From positions 15,745,001-15,809,000 of the forward strand of contig JAMPIT010000434.1 in the NCBI GenBank assembly GCA_026261815.1: a stretch of 64,000 bases of DNA, in the 5' to 3' direction. The translations under genes were made by a program, and so were the position numbers. This DNA is from Monarcha castaneiventris obscurior (Eukaryota; Chordata; Aves; Passeriformes; Monarchidae). Positions 36,451 through 48,061 of the stretch are shown here, in pieces. How positions within the stretch are numbered: position 1 is the stretch's first letter; each line of letters opens with the position of its first letter. The notes beneath the pieces were generated by a model that searched no databases, had not been told where the DNA came from, and saw nothing but the letters and a program-made list of their open reading frames with translations.

Positions 36451-39353
36451 GTCTTTAGGGGTTCAAAGTTTCCTGCAAAAACATGGTAGCACTCATGTTT
36501 GATACGAGTGAAGAGAGAATTTGAAAAATGTGCACATGCAGGACCTGGTACTGTCCGCAGTTCATCACCAGCCTGTGTGTCTGTGGTTACTCTCTTTCCT
36601 AACTCAGTCACACCATTTCCCACTTGATCATTTATTAAACAAAGAAAAAGCAGTTGTGCTTTAAGTTAGCCAAAAAATCTCTACCATTAGAGAAAACATG
36701 ACGTGTTGGGTAGCTGAGAATGATGTTGAGTACAAGTATTCAGCAAAAAGTAGTAATTCCCTGCATCACAAATAATGGCTAACTTTGGTTTCCCTCCATG
36801 ACTTCTACCTGTTTCTAAACATACATCTTTCAGGAGGAAATCACTGCTGTTCTCAGCAGTATCCAAGAAGTTTTAATAGTTCCACAATAGCCAGTCTAAG
36901 CAAGACATAGTGACCCGACTCCTTAATTTACAGCAAAAATCTCTGATTCATGAATCTAGGAATTGACTGCTAATTAACTGGAGGAAAAAACTACAATCCA
37001 AAAACAAGAGAAGAAAACCAAAAAAGCTCAGTGCAACAAAGCCAAGACCATGAACACAGTCACATCCTCAGGATAAGGAATGTTTTTTGTCCCATCTCAA
37101 TGTGTGCCTCACACTGCTCTTTCTTGAAAGGCAAACTCCCCATCTGAGCCAACGCTGATGAGGTGGGACACCCCCACACTCAAAGCAAAGAATGCGCAGA
37201 GACAACTGCAACAGCAGCACTCCCTCCACCTTGGCAACCCCGCTGCAACCCTGCTCTTCCTCTTCTTTCCCTCTGCTTTCTCTATCCCAGAACCCCAAGC
37301 AGCAGAATAGACTTTATCACTCAGCCTTAACAGCAGCAAATCTTGTTACATACTCTCAGTTCCCACTCCAGCAATGCAGAACACAGGGTCACAAAAAATA
37401 GGCTATTAGATAATAATCATCAAATCCCAGTAAAATTCAATGACAATTGAATTTGCATGTCCTACCACAAGCCATGTGGTCTTGCTTTTCAGACAGTAAT
37501 TAGTCAACCTGATGTTTTCTTTTGCAGTTCAATACACAGAGGCGTTTCTTAAAATTGATACAGGTTAGCACCCTTAACTAGACAATCTGAAACTGCTCAG
37601 CAGTTTGCTCTTCTTTGCATCTAAAAGTTTACCATTCAAAATGATTCCATGGCAGACACTGCCAGGGAAGTGAAAGGGGAAAGACTGTCAAATGCTTTCA
37701 GGTTGTGGACTTCTGAGCATGAAAAGCAGGGGAAAAAACCCCAACAGAAGCCACGCTGAAAACCTCCCAAACTGCAAGTTATAAATGCAAACAAACAGCA
37801 TTCAAACGGCATTAGTGAGGAAAACCCGAAGCCTGAGCAGTGCTGTTCTCCTGAAAGGAGTAAGGAACCACAGAACTGAAGTATGTTTCTCATGGTTAAA
37901 GAGCAAGAAGTTCATCCTCTCCCTGCGAGCGGCTGGGAGCTGATCCCCGCCAGCAGAGGTAACATCACCATCCACAGGCCAACACATCCCTGCTCCCTCA
38001 TCTTGTCTGTCAGCTTATCCAGCACAGAGGCTGCACTCTCAGTGCCACAAATCACCAGCTAAAATAGTTCTGCCTTTTCAAAGGGGAAGGTAGGAGATTT
38101 GGGGGGTGGGGGGTGTGTGTGTGTGTGTGTGTGTGAGGTGTTTAAACAAGAGGGAAAGATGCTCAAAGTGATTTACAACCTCCCTTTGAGAACAAGCCAG
38201 ACCTGGCAAAGTAAATTTTTTGCACCTGGACCATTATGAGGCAAAAAGGATGATCTCTCAAGGAGCAAAAGACATTCAAATGCACAAGTCAAAGACCAGG
38301 ATGATTCAATCTTTTCTAGGATCAGCCTGGCTTAAAGAAAAAAATTCTGGGAAAAATATACATCTCTCTCTTCCACAGAGTAAAAGGGAAAGGAGATTAG
38401 AAAACAAGAGGTCTTGAGTATTCAAAGTGCTAATTCAGAACTTCTCTCTCTAAAGCACTCATGAAACATTTTAATTGTCTGACTTTGCATTCAAAAACCT
38501 TGTTTGCAACTCTTAATTGCAGACAGCTTTGAACAAATAATTGAAATGCATGACTTGTGGGGCCTGCTTAAACAATTATAATGTGCTTTGCCAATAGGTA
38601 CTTTGTCCCATTGTCCTCCCCCCACCTTTTTCATAATGAAAATGAGCTAGCATGATATTTGGAGCAAAGTTAAAACCTTGCTAATTTGCAGCACTGAGAT
38701 CTGGGACTGTGACAGTGGTCGTACCTGTACAACTGCTTATATCAGCAAAAAATACACTAATAGTTCAACTGAATGCAAAAAAGACCTTTTCATTTTCTGC
38801 TGAGAACAACCCACTGGGAGATTCTTTTCTAAATACAAATCCTTCATATGTCTGTTAGTTTTGCATTTCCTAAGATTTATGTAGCTATTTTCCTAAAAAT
38901 TCCCTTTGTATGATTTAAGCAGAGCCTCTCATAAATATAAACAATCTTTCCAAGTAGAGTTCAGAAAATAAGTTGAATAAAACCACATCCTTCTCAGAAG
39001 ACACAAATTATTTTGGTATGGTGTAGTCAAAACCATTCTAGGCCACTTATTGTGCTCCTCAAGCTGCAATAAACTGCAAAACCAAGAGCATTTTATTCTT
39101 ATTCAAAAATAGTCGGTGGCTCATGCCTATCCCTGAAGGTGAAAGTGCCCTTGCAAGAAAAGTGAACTTGGTTCAGGTCAGCTTATTCAAAGTCCTAGCT
39201 TCAAATGGTCTCCTTTTACCCTGCTTTGCTTTTACTCTGTTGGAAAGGATCTTCCCTGCTAATATCCAGACATGGAACACGATTCCTATTTTGATGTCTG
39301 ACATTTAATCAAAGTCTGGGGACGATTCAAGAATATTTCAAACACCATCTTAC
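36451..39353. other. anonymous DNA, microsatellite and possible enhancer
   Basis: No supported gene. Contains the (GT)11 microsatellite at 38113-38135. 38455-38720 looks like a conserved regulatory element (see findings). An octamer-like ATTTGCAT lies near 37451. Confidence 0.5.
38101..38135. repeat. G-run plus (GT)11 microsatellite
   Basis: gggggg-t-gggggg (38101-38113) runs directly into an uninterrupted (GT)11 (38113-38135). The alternating tract is a potential Z-DNA former and is likely to vary in length between individuals. Confidence 0.95.
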
Positions 39354-39392
39354 CTCAGACACTTGGTGCTGGGTGCAGACAGGACACAGGCT
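39354..39392 (-). other. candidate 39-nt exon, minus strand
   Basis: A strong donor (TGAG followed by gtaagatg) at the low-coordinate end and a moderate acceptor (aactgctttag) enclose 13 codons (SLCPVCTQHQVSE, phase 0). It is too short to judge as coding. It is listed because the donor is close to consensus. Confidence 0.12.
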
Positions 39393-42300
39393 CTAAAGCA
39401 GTTCTTAGAATGTTATTTGCACTTCAGGCTGTTGAATTGCTGGTGTGCTGATAAGCAGCGCTGAGTAACACTCAGCAATCAGCATTGCTGCGTTTGCCCA
39501 AACCAGGACTGCCTGTGTTGCAAGGAGGGAGGAGAGCAACTAATGAGGCACTCACTCCCTGTTAACCCAACTTCCTCACTACACTTAGACTACACTTAGA
39601 CTCTCAGCTGGGCACAGGCAGCTTGGACACCTGATAAGCACAGTTACACAGCCTCCTCCATCCTCCAGCACAGGTCCTGGCCTTGAGCAAACAGATCTGC
39701 AAACTCAAGGATTTAAGTTAAGAACATAAAATCTAATTTAATGAAGAAATAAAACTGTAACTGTAAATCAAATTCAATCAAGATCTAAAATATAATCAAA
39801 TTAGGCAACTGAGAGCTGTTCTAGATGAAGTCTAGAAGCTGGAAAAGCTGCAAGAATTTTAAACATTGCAGAGATGTAGCATCCAACCATCTGCCACTGC
39901 AAGGTAAAGACCTTCTGTTGCTATTGCTGCTGGCTAACATGGTAACAAAACAGGAAAGCAGTTTTCTGTAGGCCCAGTTTTGTATTTCTTGCTTTAAAAT
40001 CCACTGTGCAAGATGATTACTATCTTGTTTTTCCAGTGGTACTAAAAAGCATGAAAAGGATTCAGAGCCCTGCAGTGTTAGACCAATATTATTTTTGCAA
40101 GTAAACTTCACTGAGACTTAAGAAATGTAAGCAAGCTAGTTTGGGTTTTATTTCCAGAGCCACATTCCAGTTTAAATAAATACCTTCTGCCTGTAGGAAC
40201 CAACCCTATCTATAGGAAGCATAGGTATAACTTCCTTCACAGGAGTAAAAAAATCGCATATATGCATTAGCAAAATTTAAGCCCAAGTTTATAAATCACC
40301 ATGCAAGTTTATGGGACCACATAACAGTTTTGTGATAATTATAATAAATGCAAGCTCTGGCAGGAGTTTAATAACTCACTCTGGAAATGCTTCCCATGTT
40401 CACTACCCATTTCATTGGCTACTCCCATCAATAACCCCACTAACATAAAAACAAGGTCAGGCAAGCAACCGAAAGACTGGAAAAGAATGTTGAGAAGATC
40501 AGATTCTTACAAGCACACCAGGCCTGATAATTCAGTTTCAGAGAGCAGATGATTACAAATCCAGGAAATGGCACAAGTGGAATGCATTGTGGGCCTCTCC
40601 ATGTGGCATTTGATTTGTGGTTCAGTCAGCCAGTGTGGGGCACACTATCCACAAAGCAGCAATCATCCCCCTTCCCAGTAAGTCCTGTAATGGCATCATT
40701 TCCCCAACAAGCCCATCCTCCACTAGCACGGGATCTGGATGTTTGAGTTCTCTCTCCACACACAGCCAGTTCTCAGAGCCAGCTCCATGCACGTGCACCT
40801 CTGCAGCCAGTGAGAGACACTTGCACAGAATTTTGCTGTCAGTCTAGTCGAGAGGCAAAGGACTGTGACTATTCTATTCAGAGTTCTACTGTGATGCAGG
40901 TTGCATCACTCAGTGAAAGCTGTCACTCAGAAAGAAAAACCAAGATTTAACAGACACGTTATGAGAGAGCCGGGGTGGTGTTAGTCTGTTGAGACAAACA
41001 GAGTGTGTGCTAACAGAGGCCTTATTTCCATGCACTCAGTAAGGGAGTCTTGCTGGTTTTACTCTCTGTATTTTAGTACTCTGCATGCAGATTGTATTTT
41101 AGCACGCACAAACTAAAATGGGAATTTCTCTGTCCCAAGACAGCAGGACAGCCACATATACTAAGATATTCGTTAGAAAATGAATTTCCATGGTAGGAGA
41201 AAAGCTCACCCAAGTGAACTGGGCAAGTAAAGGATTATACTACAGAGCTGTGATAGAAAACTACTGTATATTTTGTGAGAAGAATTGTGGCAATAATTAG
41301 AACTTTCAGATGCTCTTCCAAGGTCACTCCCTGCTCCCATGAATCAAGCCCACTTGAGGGAATTCCTGCTGACACCTAGAGCTCTGCATTCAGAAAGTAC
41401 AGGCTGTACAATCCCATGAACAGAACAAGAATTTTTTCATTTAATGAAAGAATTGTTTAAACATTAAGCTGGCTAAATATATTAAGGTGAAAGCCCAAAG
41501 AGATTTACCATATGAATTGCTTGGTACAGACCCAAATTTTGAAAATCGTTTAGCAGAACTTCATTTCCCATGAAATGACCCCAATTCCACGCGGGTAATT
41601 TAGTCTCACAGTTATGTCTGTGCATGCAGCTTTCAGCATTTGGGCTTCCTGTTTCCTTTTCGCTTCCCCCAAGCATCGATAAAGCAACTCTGCCAAAGTT
41701 CAGGAGCATAACAGAAAGAGGGGACCACACCTGGGCAGACTTTACTGGCTGCTTTTATGGAGGAAAAAATAAACAAAAAAGCCCTGAGAGCTGAGAAAGG
41801 AGAAAGAAAGGGATGGAATTCTATCCTGCAGCTGCTCAGTGATGCAAAGTCCCTGGCTGAGCTCAGAAGATGGGAACACCAGAGTCAATAAGCACTGGAA
41901 AAGCTCTTTTCTCCAGTCAGGATGCATCCTCCATCCTCATTCTGCAGTCTTAATTATGCAACTCAATGTAGCCATGTCAGTGGAAATCTTTAGCCTGTCA
42001 CAACTGCAACAACCCACCCATTGCAATCAGCAAGGCTTTTTACCAGGTGACAGGTTGGGCCACCACTGCATTCAAAACTTTTTTCAGTAGGATTAGCTTG
42101 ATTTAGGTTCAGTAAATGTAGAACAATATTAGTTATTCCAAGAGAATCTGCATTGCTAATAAAATAACCACTTCACTGATCTCTAATTACAATAAGACTC
42201 AAGAGCCTTCCTTTTGATTTGTAAGGTGCACATCAACAATACTTTTCTGTGCAAATATTTCACTTATATTTTGTGTTTTATCTAGTATTCCAGCTACCTA

Positions 42301-44347
42301 GTAGCCAAAGTAGTTCCTCTGAGAAATGTCTGAAACCCTGAAAAGCTGGTAATTATAAATGAAAAAAAGGAAGTATTTTTATGGTGCTGATGAAACGTTG
42401 ATCTACAATAAATGCAAAATATTGAAAGATTTTTAAGGTCACCCAAGATCTTAGAAGAAGAAGAAAAAATAATATAAAACTGTTCTATTTCAGAATTTAA
42501 ATTAAGTTCTCTTTCAAGTGAAATTTTCCATGACCCACCAAAGTAATTTTTGATGGTGAAAAAAATATAAACATCTTTACAGAAAGATGTTTCAGCTAGA
42601 AATTTTCAGGAAGAAAAGTGGGGTGAGTTCACCCTGAGATTCATATTGCTGAACAGTGAATTTCAATAGCATCACTTATATTACTGATTTATTTTGTTTA
42701 TTTCCAAACAAAAAGAAAAAATCATGTATTGATTTGGATTTGGGCATGTAATGGGACACAACACATTCATGCCAAAGCAGTTTTCTAGCAGAATTTTATG
42801 TATGCAGCTGAGAAAAAAACCTCACTGTACCCTGCAAAATTACAGTAAGAGAGCAGAGAAGAGAAGCAGGATGGCAAGTGCAAGAAGAAAGCAAACATTG
42901 GGCAGCTGACGGGCCTAATTGCCAGCTTTCTCTCCCATTCATGCATGCTGTGGTTGTTTCAAAATGGCATGAATTGACAGTGCTCTTTTAGATTTCTCAA
43001 AAAAAAAAGGTTTGGAATGAAAATGACAACATTTATTACAGCTCAGGTGCCTGAAGCAAGAGAATTATTGCTGAGGTGTTTAAGTGGCGTGTGATTTTCT
43101 GTTTTATTTTCATAGAGAAGTGTGATTTTTGAAGTAACTGCTGCAATTGATGTGCAAATTTTGACACATTTTGTATGACAAGTGACTAGCCCAGTGGTAC
43201 CTCTGCAGATCAATAATAGCACATCTCAGTTACCTGACTAGTGGGTGTTTGGAAGGAAAAGGGAAAGGTTTGCAATCATGCCCAGCAGCAAAATGATTCC
43301 CAGAGGCTTTTGCTCTCTGCGTTACTGAACACCTGAGCTGTTTTTATGGAACAAACTCAGACAGCATTGCCAATTCCCTGGTGTGAAAGGTTTGGATTCA
43401 TAGAAGCAGAAGTCAGAAATATGTGGCTTCACTGATGTTAAAACATTCACAGATGACCTAATAGTTGACATATTCCAATGGGACATGAATTTCAATTTAA
43501 TTTAATATGCAACCCAAATTATATCCAGTTCCACCAGAATTCTCTGGGGATGTAAAGGTACTCACCTCAAATCAATTTTTCAAAGAACTGGCTACTTCAA
43601 AACAAAGGAATAGGTACCTCAAGGCCCCTTGGGCTTGCCAGGAAATAAAGTGCTGGAAAAATACACCACAAGCAAGTGCAGTAAGATACACCAGATACTT
43701 TTGACATGAGTGTAAATAGCAAATAGTTCCTACTTCTAGAGATGCTTTCTGGAATATTGGCAGCTCAAAGAATGCTTGATATTTTGCATTGCACAGTTTC
43801 TAATTTCTTACTCAGGTGCATCTTCCTCTAAAAGGCCAAAGAAAATGTAGAAACTTTAAAAAAATTCTTAATGTCAAATATTTTGTTTCATTTTTAAAAT
43901 TTTTCCTCTCTGAAGGGAAGGAGGTAAAAGTCTTATGGAGATTACAATGGGCTTCCTATGTAAAATGCCATGCAATTGTCTCTGCTAACATTTTTTAAAC
44001 ACAGAAATTTACTGATAAATCTTGGCATGCCTCTGTTAAAAACAGATATACATGACAAATGCAAAGCAGTTATAAAAAATACCACATCTAGTGTGATTGT
44101 TTTTCACAGAAATGTTCCCTTTCAAAATATAAGTTTAATAAAATTGAAGCATTTAAAATAAATCTATTCATCTCAACAATATATTTTGTGAACCCAATTT
44201 AATTATGTTGTTAAAATGAGAAATGCTACACATGCCAAAATATCAGCAGAATAAAATATTTCTTTCTTACTTAATTGTTTGCTGCAATTTCATATCACTC
44301 ACAAGAAGAAAAAAACCAGGTGAATCAGATCAGCTGGTGAAAAAGGT
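39393..44347. other. anonymous AT-rich DNA; candidate conserved block near 43 kb
   Basis: No supported gene. An 11-bp unit (ctacacttaga) is tandemly repeated at 39579-39600. A plus-strand GTAAGT at 40679 follows a short open frame (SASVGHTIHKAAIIPLP) with a mediocre acceptor. A strong minus-strand donor (TTGAG followed by gtgagtac) at about 43570 is preceded by stops in all frames. 42895-43190 looks conserved (see findings). Confidence 0.5.
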
Positions 44348-45014
44348 TTGAATGTGAGTGAGAGGTGACCTCTGCAAAGCTCATCAGGTTCAGCAATGCC
44401 GAGTGCAAGGGCCTGTGTGTGGCCAGGGCAGTCCCAAGCACAGTCAGAGGCTGGACGGGGAATGGAGTGAGAGCAGCCACAAGGAGGACTCGGGGAGCTG
44501 GTGGATGAGAAGCTTGACTCGGCCCAGCAGCGTCAGGAAATCAGCCGTGTCCTGGGCTGCAGCCAGAGGAGCTTGGCCAGCAGGTCAGGGGAGGGCATTG
44601 TCCCTGTCTGCTCCATCCCCTTGTCCTTGGCCCTTGTCAGACCGACCCGCAGTGCTGCGCCCAGCTCCGGGACACTCAGCACACCAAGGACATGGACTGG
44701 AGCCACTCCAGAGGAGGCCATGAAGATGATCTGGGAGCTGGAGCAGCTCTGCTATGAAGAAAGGGTGAGAGAGCTGGGGCTGTTAAGCCTGGAGAAGAAA
44801 AGGCTCTGAGGACATCTTAGAGCCCCTTTCAGTGTCTAAAAGGGCTTCAAAAGAGGGGCCCAGAGAAGCTGTGGCTGCCCCATCCCTGGAAGTGTCCAAG
44901 GCCAGGCTGGACAGAGCTTGGAGCAACCTGGTGTAGTGGAAGGTGTCCCTGCTCATGGCAGGGGTTGGAAAGAGATGATCTTTAAGGTTTCTTCCAAGTC
45001 AAATCATTCTACGA
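44348..45014 (+). mobile_element. CR1 LINE 3' fragment with internal deletion, plus strand
   Basis: Runs from within the CR1 reverse-transcriptase ORF (gtggatgagaagcttgactc, about 44499) to the degenerate 3' tail at 45014 (cattctacgattttt). A plus frame at 44501-44809 preserves CR1 C-terminal residues such as YEERVRELGLLSLEKKRL. Around 44850 the sequence jumps from the equivalent of cagtacttaaaggggcttcaaaag directly to cccagagaagctgtggctgc. It thereby skips the block still present in the CR1 copy at 52821-52973 (gaaagatgg through caggttg). A smaller gap lies near 44530. Frameshifts make it inactive. Confidence 0.93.
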
Positions 45015-46529
45015 TTTTTGGGGTACTGCAGGCAAATGACTGCTAAGTCATGAGAGGAACAATAATCGGGTGCTGTAGTCAAGGTTATGGCAAAAGAGGG
45101 ACAAAAGGAGTCCACCAACTTCTGACATGAGAGAGCGTTATTAACATCCTAGAGATGATGAACACAAACACAGTGGAATCACATCTTTTTAATTTACCAC
45201 AACACCTCTGACACAACACAGACAGGGACAGAGCTGAGCTGAAGGACAACTGGAGGAACTTAAATGTTAGAAGTCAAAATTTATTTGTCCCTAACTATAG
45301 TTCTATCCTATCTGGAAGAAGAACAGTAAATTCTCTTACCTTCCACTGTATAAAATGCTTTGTAGAAGGGTTTTATAACATCATCTTCTAAGCCTGTTCA
45401 TTTTTGTTGCTTCTGTCTTTTCAGCCTTTCTAGCACAACCTTTCCATATAAATTTATTAGAAAACAATTTATAGTATTACCATCAATGATTCTTCCTGCA
45501 GCATTATAAATATGCACAAAGGTTTACAAAACTGGTAAGGCATGTTCCTGCCCCAAGGGACTGTGTGAGATATTAAAGTCCTTATACTTTTTACATTAAT
45601 ATACTTCAATGCAAATTTTAAAAGGAATTATTAAGAAAGATCAAAGTGAAACAATGAAAAATAAATTACCAAGAATCACCTACTTACAGATCCTAAATAG
45701 GAATAAAAGAACAGTTTGTTTTGAAAATACTGTCCAAAAATTCTTAATGTTCAAGGAATATCTAAAGCATTATTGCCTCCAGTTCAGTTACAACTTACTG
45801 ACACCAAACTTCACAGCACCTGAAGCAAAATGTACAGTGCAATACAACTAAGACAAAGAGATTCAAAGTATTCACACAGAGAACTGGCCTTCAGTTTTTC
45901 CAGCACTGAAAGGAAAGAAAAAGGGTTTCTCAAATTTACTGTTATGAATAAGCCTGTTTTACCCCCCTGCAATTCTTTAGCTCCTTGTATGCAGGCAGGA
46001 CTCTGGGCCAGCACATGAAAAACAGCAGGCTGGCACATCCTTCATGCTCCTTCTTTTCAATTTACTATTTCACTTAAAAACAAAGTCATGACAGTTGATG
46101 TGACAGCCTCAAAAACCTGAGCCAAGAGCAAAAGTCGGTAAGATCTGCCAGCCTCTGGCAAAGTCTGACACGTGGCTCAGAGAGGAGAGGCCTGCACAGA
46201 CTTTCTCTAAGGGTGGAAAACACTGAACATAGAAGACAAAGAGGAAGATCCACATCACAGGAAATTCCACAGGAGAGCCTGAGAAAATGCAATAATGCAG
46301 TGAACCTGCAATCACTCCACTTGACTGGAATGTACATGATTGGAGTTCATCTTGTGGGAGAAAGATGAGGAGGAAGCCTTGGGATGGAACAGACAGGGAA
46401 TGAAACTGGGGCAAAAGGAGTTGAGGACGCAGTGAGATGGGACAGGGACAGACCAGACAGGCCAGAAAGGAGGCAGCAACCCACAAGATACAGGTGAAAG
46501 AAACTACCAGAATTCTCACCATCTCACAG
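45015..46529. other. anonymous non-coding DNA
   Basis: No supported gene. A minus-strand frame of 137 codons (46109-46522) begins with a hydrophobic, signal-peptide-like stretch after a favourable ATG context. It lacks splice or family support and is discussed among rejected items. A strong minus-strand donor (GGAAG followed by gtaagaga) near 45337 has no acceptor with a pyrimidine tract. Confidence 0.5.
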
Positions 46530-46696
46530 CCCTATTATGGAATCCAAGGCTCCTCAAACATCATCACTGCTCTGCTTTGCTTTGGCAGCAGTGCCTCCCA
46601 CGCTCCTGCCACAGGGAGACAGTTTGCTCACACAGCAGCTGCTGTGGTATCACAGTCAGCAGAGTCCTGGGTCATGGGCACAAACACGACAAGCAG
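46530..46696 (+). CDS. candidate coding exon, unidentified
   Basis: The acceptor attctcaccatctcacag (ending at 46529) and donor AAGCAG followed by gtgaca (46697) bound 167 nt. In phase 0 the frame reads PYYGIQGSSNIITALLCFG, then a Ser/Ala/Thr-rich stretch ending MGTNTTS, leaving in phase 2. That matches the only fully open frame of the next candidate exon (47903-48061). A second frame is also open. The composition (small polar residues, one possible N-glycosylation site NTT) is protein-like but fits no family I know. The donor is not optimal. Confidence 0.22.
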
Positions 46697-47439
46697 GTGA
46701 CAGCAGGACCAGGGAGGATTAGGCTGAAAGTATTTCTGTTATCAGAATGCCACTAGAGAAAAAGTAGCACAACTGGAGAGGACATACAAAAACGGTGCTG
46801 AGGAAATTGTCCAGGCTTACAAACCCAAACCTTCAGAGGTTGTTTAGGTTGGGAAAAAGACTGCTTCTTTGGAAAATTGGAATCTATCCCAAACCACCAC
46901 TGAGTTCCTCATCAAAGTAAGATTGAGCCAAAAGTAGGATTCAACCATTTGAAACTTTTTCATAGCACATCCTTAATTTCTAGATTCATAGTTTGTTATT
47001 TCAAAATCTTGTTTGATGAAACCTTCATTTGTGCCCCAAATCAATAGGAGCTGTGTCTGAATACAAACACAGTATTTGATGTTAAGAGGATAAAAAATGC
47101 TGCATCTTGAAAAAATATTGCACACAAACTTAGAGATTACTTTTTAACACTGTACCTCAACTGGTAATCTCTACAGTGGGAATAATCCTATTCATTCACT
47201 TCATAAAGGTGAAAACAATTTCATTAATGTCTAAAAACCTGAGTAGACCCCTGGGTAAATTAGTCATTTGCTCTTCAAAGCAAAGCTTGAAGAGCATGTA
47301 TTAAATAAATGTGTCAGGTTTGAACAAGAGAAAAAAACCTACTAAAAGACAAACATCGTGTTCTGGGCCCTGAAAATGATCAGGATCTTGTAGAAAAATA
47401 AATACTACCATAAATACTCATGCTCAGATAAAGCTAGCA

Positions 47440-47458
47440 TTACCTGTCATACAGGTAA
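47440..47458. promoter_or_regulatory. inverted pair of ZEB/Snail-type E2-boxes
   Basis: ttacctgt (47440-47447), cat, acaggtaa (47451-47458) is a perfect 8-bp inverted repeat. Each arm is a CAGGTA-type E2-box. The right half also forms a near-consensus 5' splice site (ATACAG followed by gtaagt) on the plus strand. Regulatory use is inferred from the motif. Confidence 0.2.
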
Positions 47459-47902
47459 GTGAAGTCAGCATTCAGGGTTTGACTTGGTAAGCTTGGTCAT
47501 GGGCTTTTAGTGTGGCTTCCTGACTGTAAGTAGACACAGGGCAAAAACCTACATTTTGCTAATCCTGGTTCTACCAATTTTCCTTCTGTATTCTCAGAAA
47601 AAGCTTAGAAAAGAGAGTAATGCCTTGTGAGCCAGGAAAAATCATCTGGTGTGACAAACCTCTTTCTTCCATGTCATTTAATACAATTTCCTGTTTGGTC
47701 AGCACCATTTAAGCCCTTTCTCTGTGTGTGTCCATAAAATGCTGTGGTATCTTAATCTCATTTAAACCAGCTACTTATTTGTCTTTGCTTCTGAACTTCT
47801 CCCTGGCATTCACCACTCTGCTTTAAGCAGTTCTTCCTGAATCCTGCACCTATTTTATGTCATCCTTTCAGACATCCTTAACCTTACACTTGTATTCAAC
47901 AG

Positions 47903-48061
47903 GAGAGCTCGGTCCCTCACAGTTTCTCATGCTCCGTGGCTGTCAGCTCTAGCCAAAGCCCTGCCACCTAACCAAAGCTCACTGAACATTCTAGCGCTCC
48001 ACCAAAAAGAAAGGAAAATACGTGACATGACAGGGTTAGCCAAACCCTTAACGTGTACAAG
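47903..48061 (+). CDS. candidate coding exon, unidentified
   Basis: The acceptor cttacacttgtattcaacag (ending at 47902) and a near-perfect donor TACAAG followed by gtaagttt (48062) bound 159 nt. One frame is open for its whole length (phase 2 in, phase 2 out), containing RSLTVSHAPWLSALAKALPP and later KERKIRDMTGLAKPLTCT. The other two frames have stops. The interval holds several CpGs, more than its surroundings. It joins in phase after 46530-46696, but its outgoing phase does not match 49751-50017, so at least one exon would be missing. No family is recognised. Confidence 0.25.

Noticed and set aside
43560..43700. Minus-strand exon ending at the strong donor TTGAG followed by gtgagtac
   Set aside because: With the best acceptor, all three frames contain stops and no usable ATG rescues it. 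The splice site alone is not enough.
46109..46522. Minus-strand 137-codon frame beginning with a signal-peptide-like hydrophobic run (MVRILVVSFTCILWVAASF)
   Set aside because: The ATG context is favourable, but there is no supporting splice or 3'-end structure and no family match, and hydrophobic runs arise easily from T-rich DNA. The ATG also overlaps a donor-like gtgagaat.
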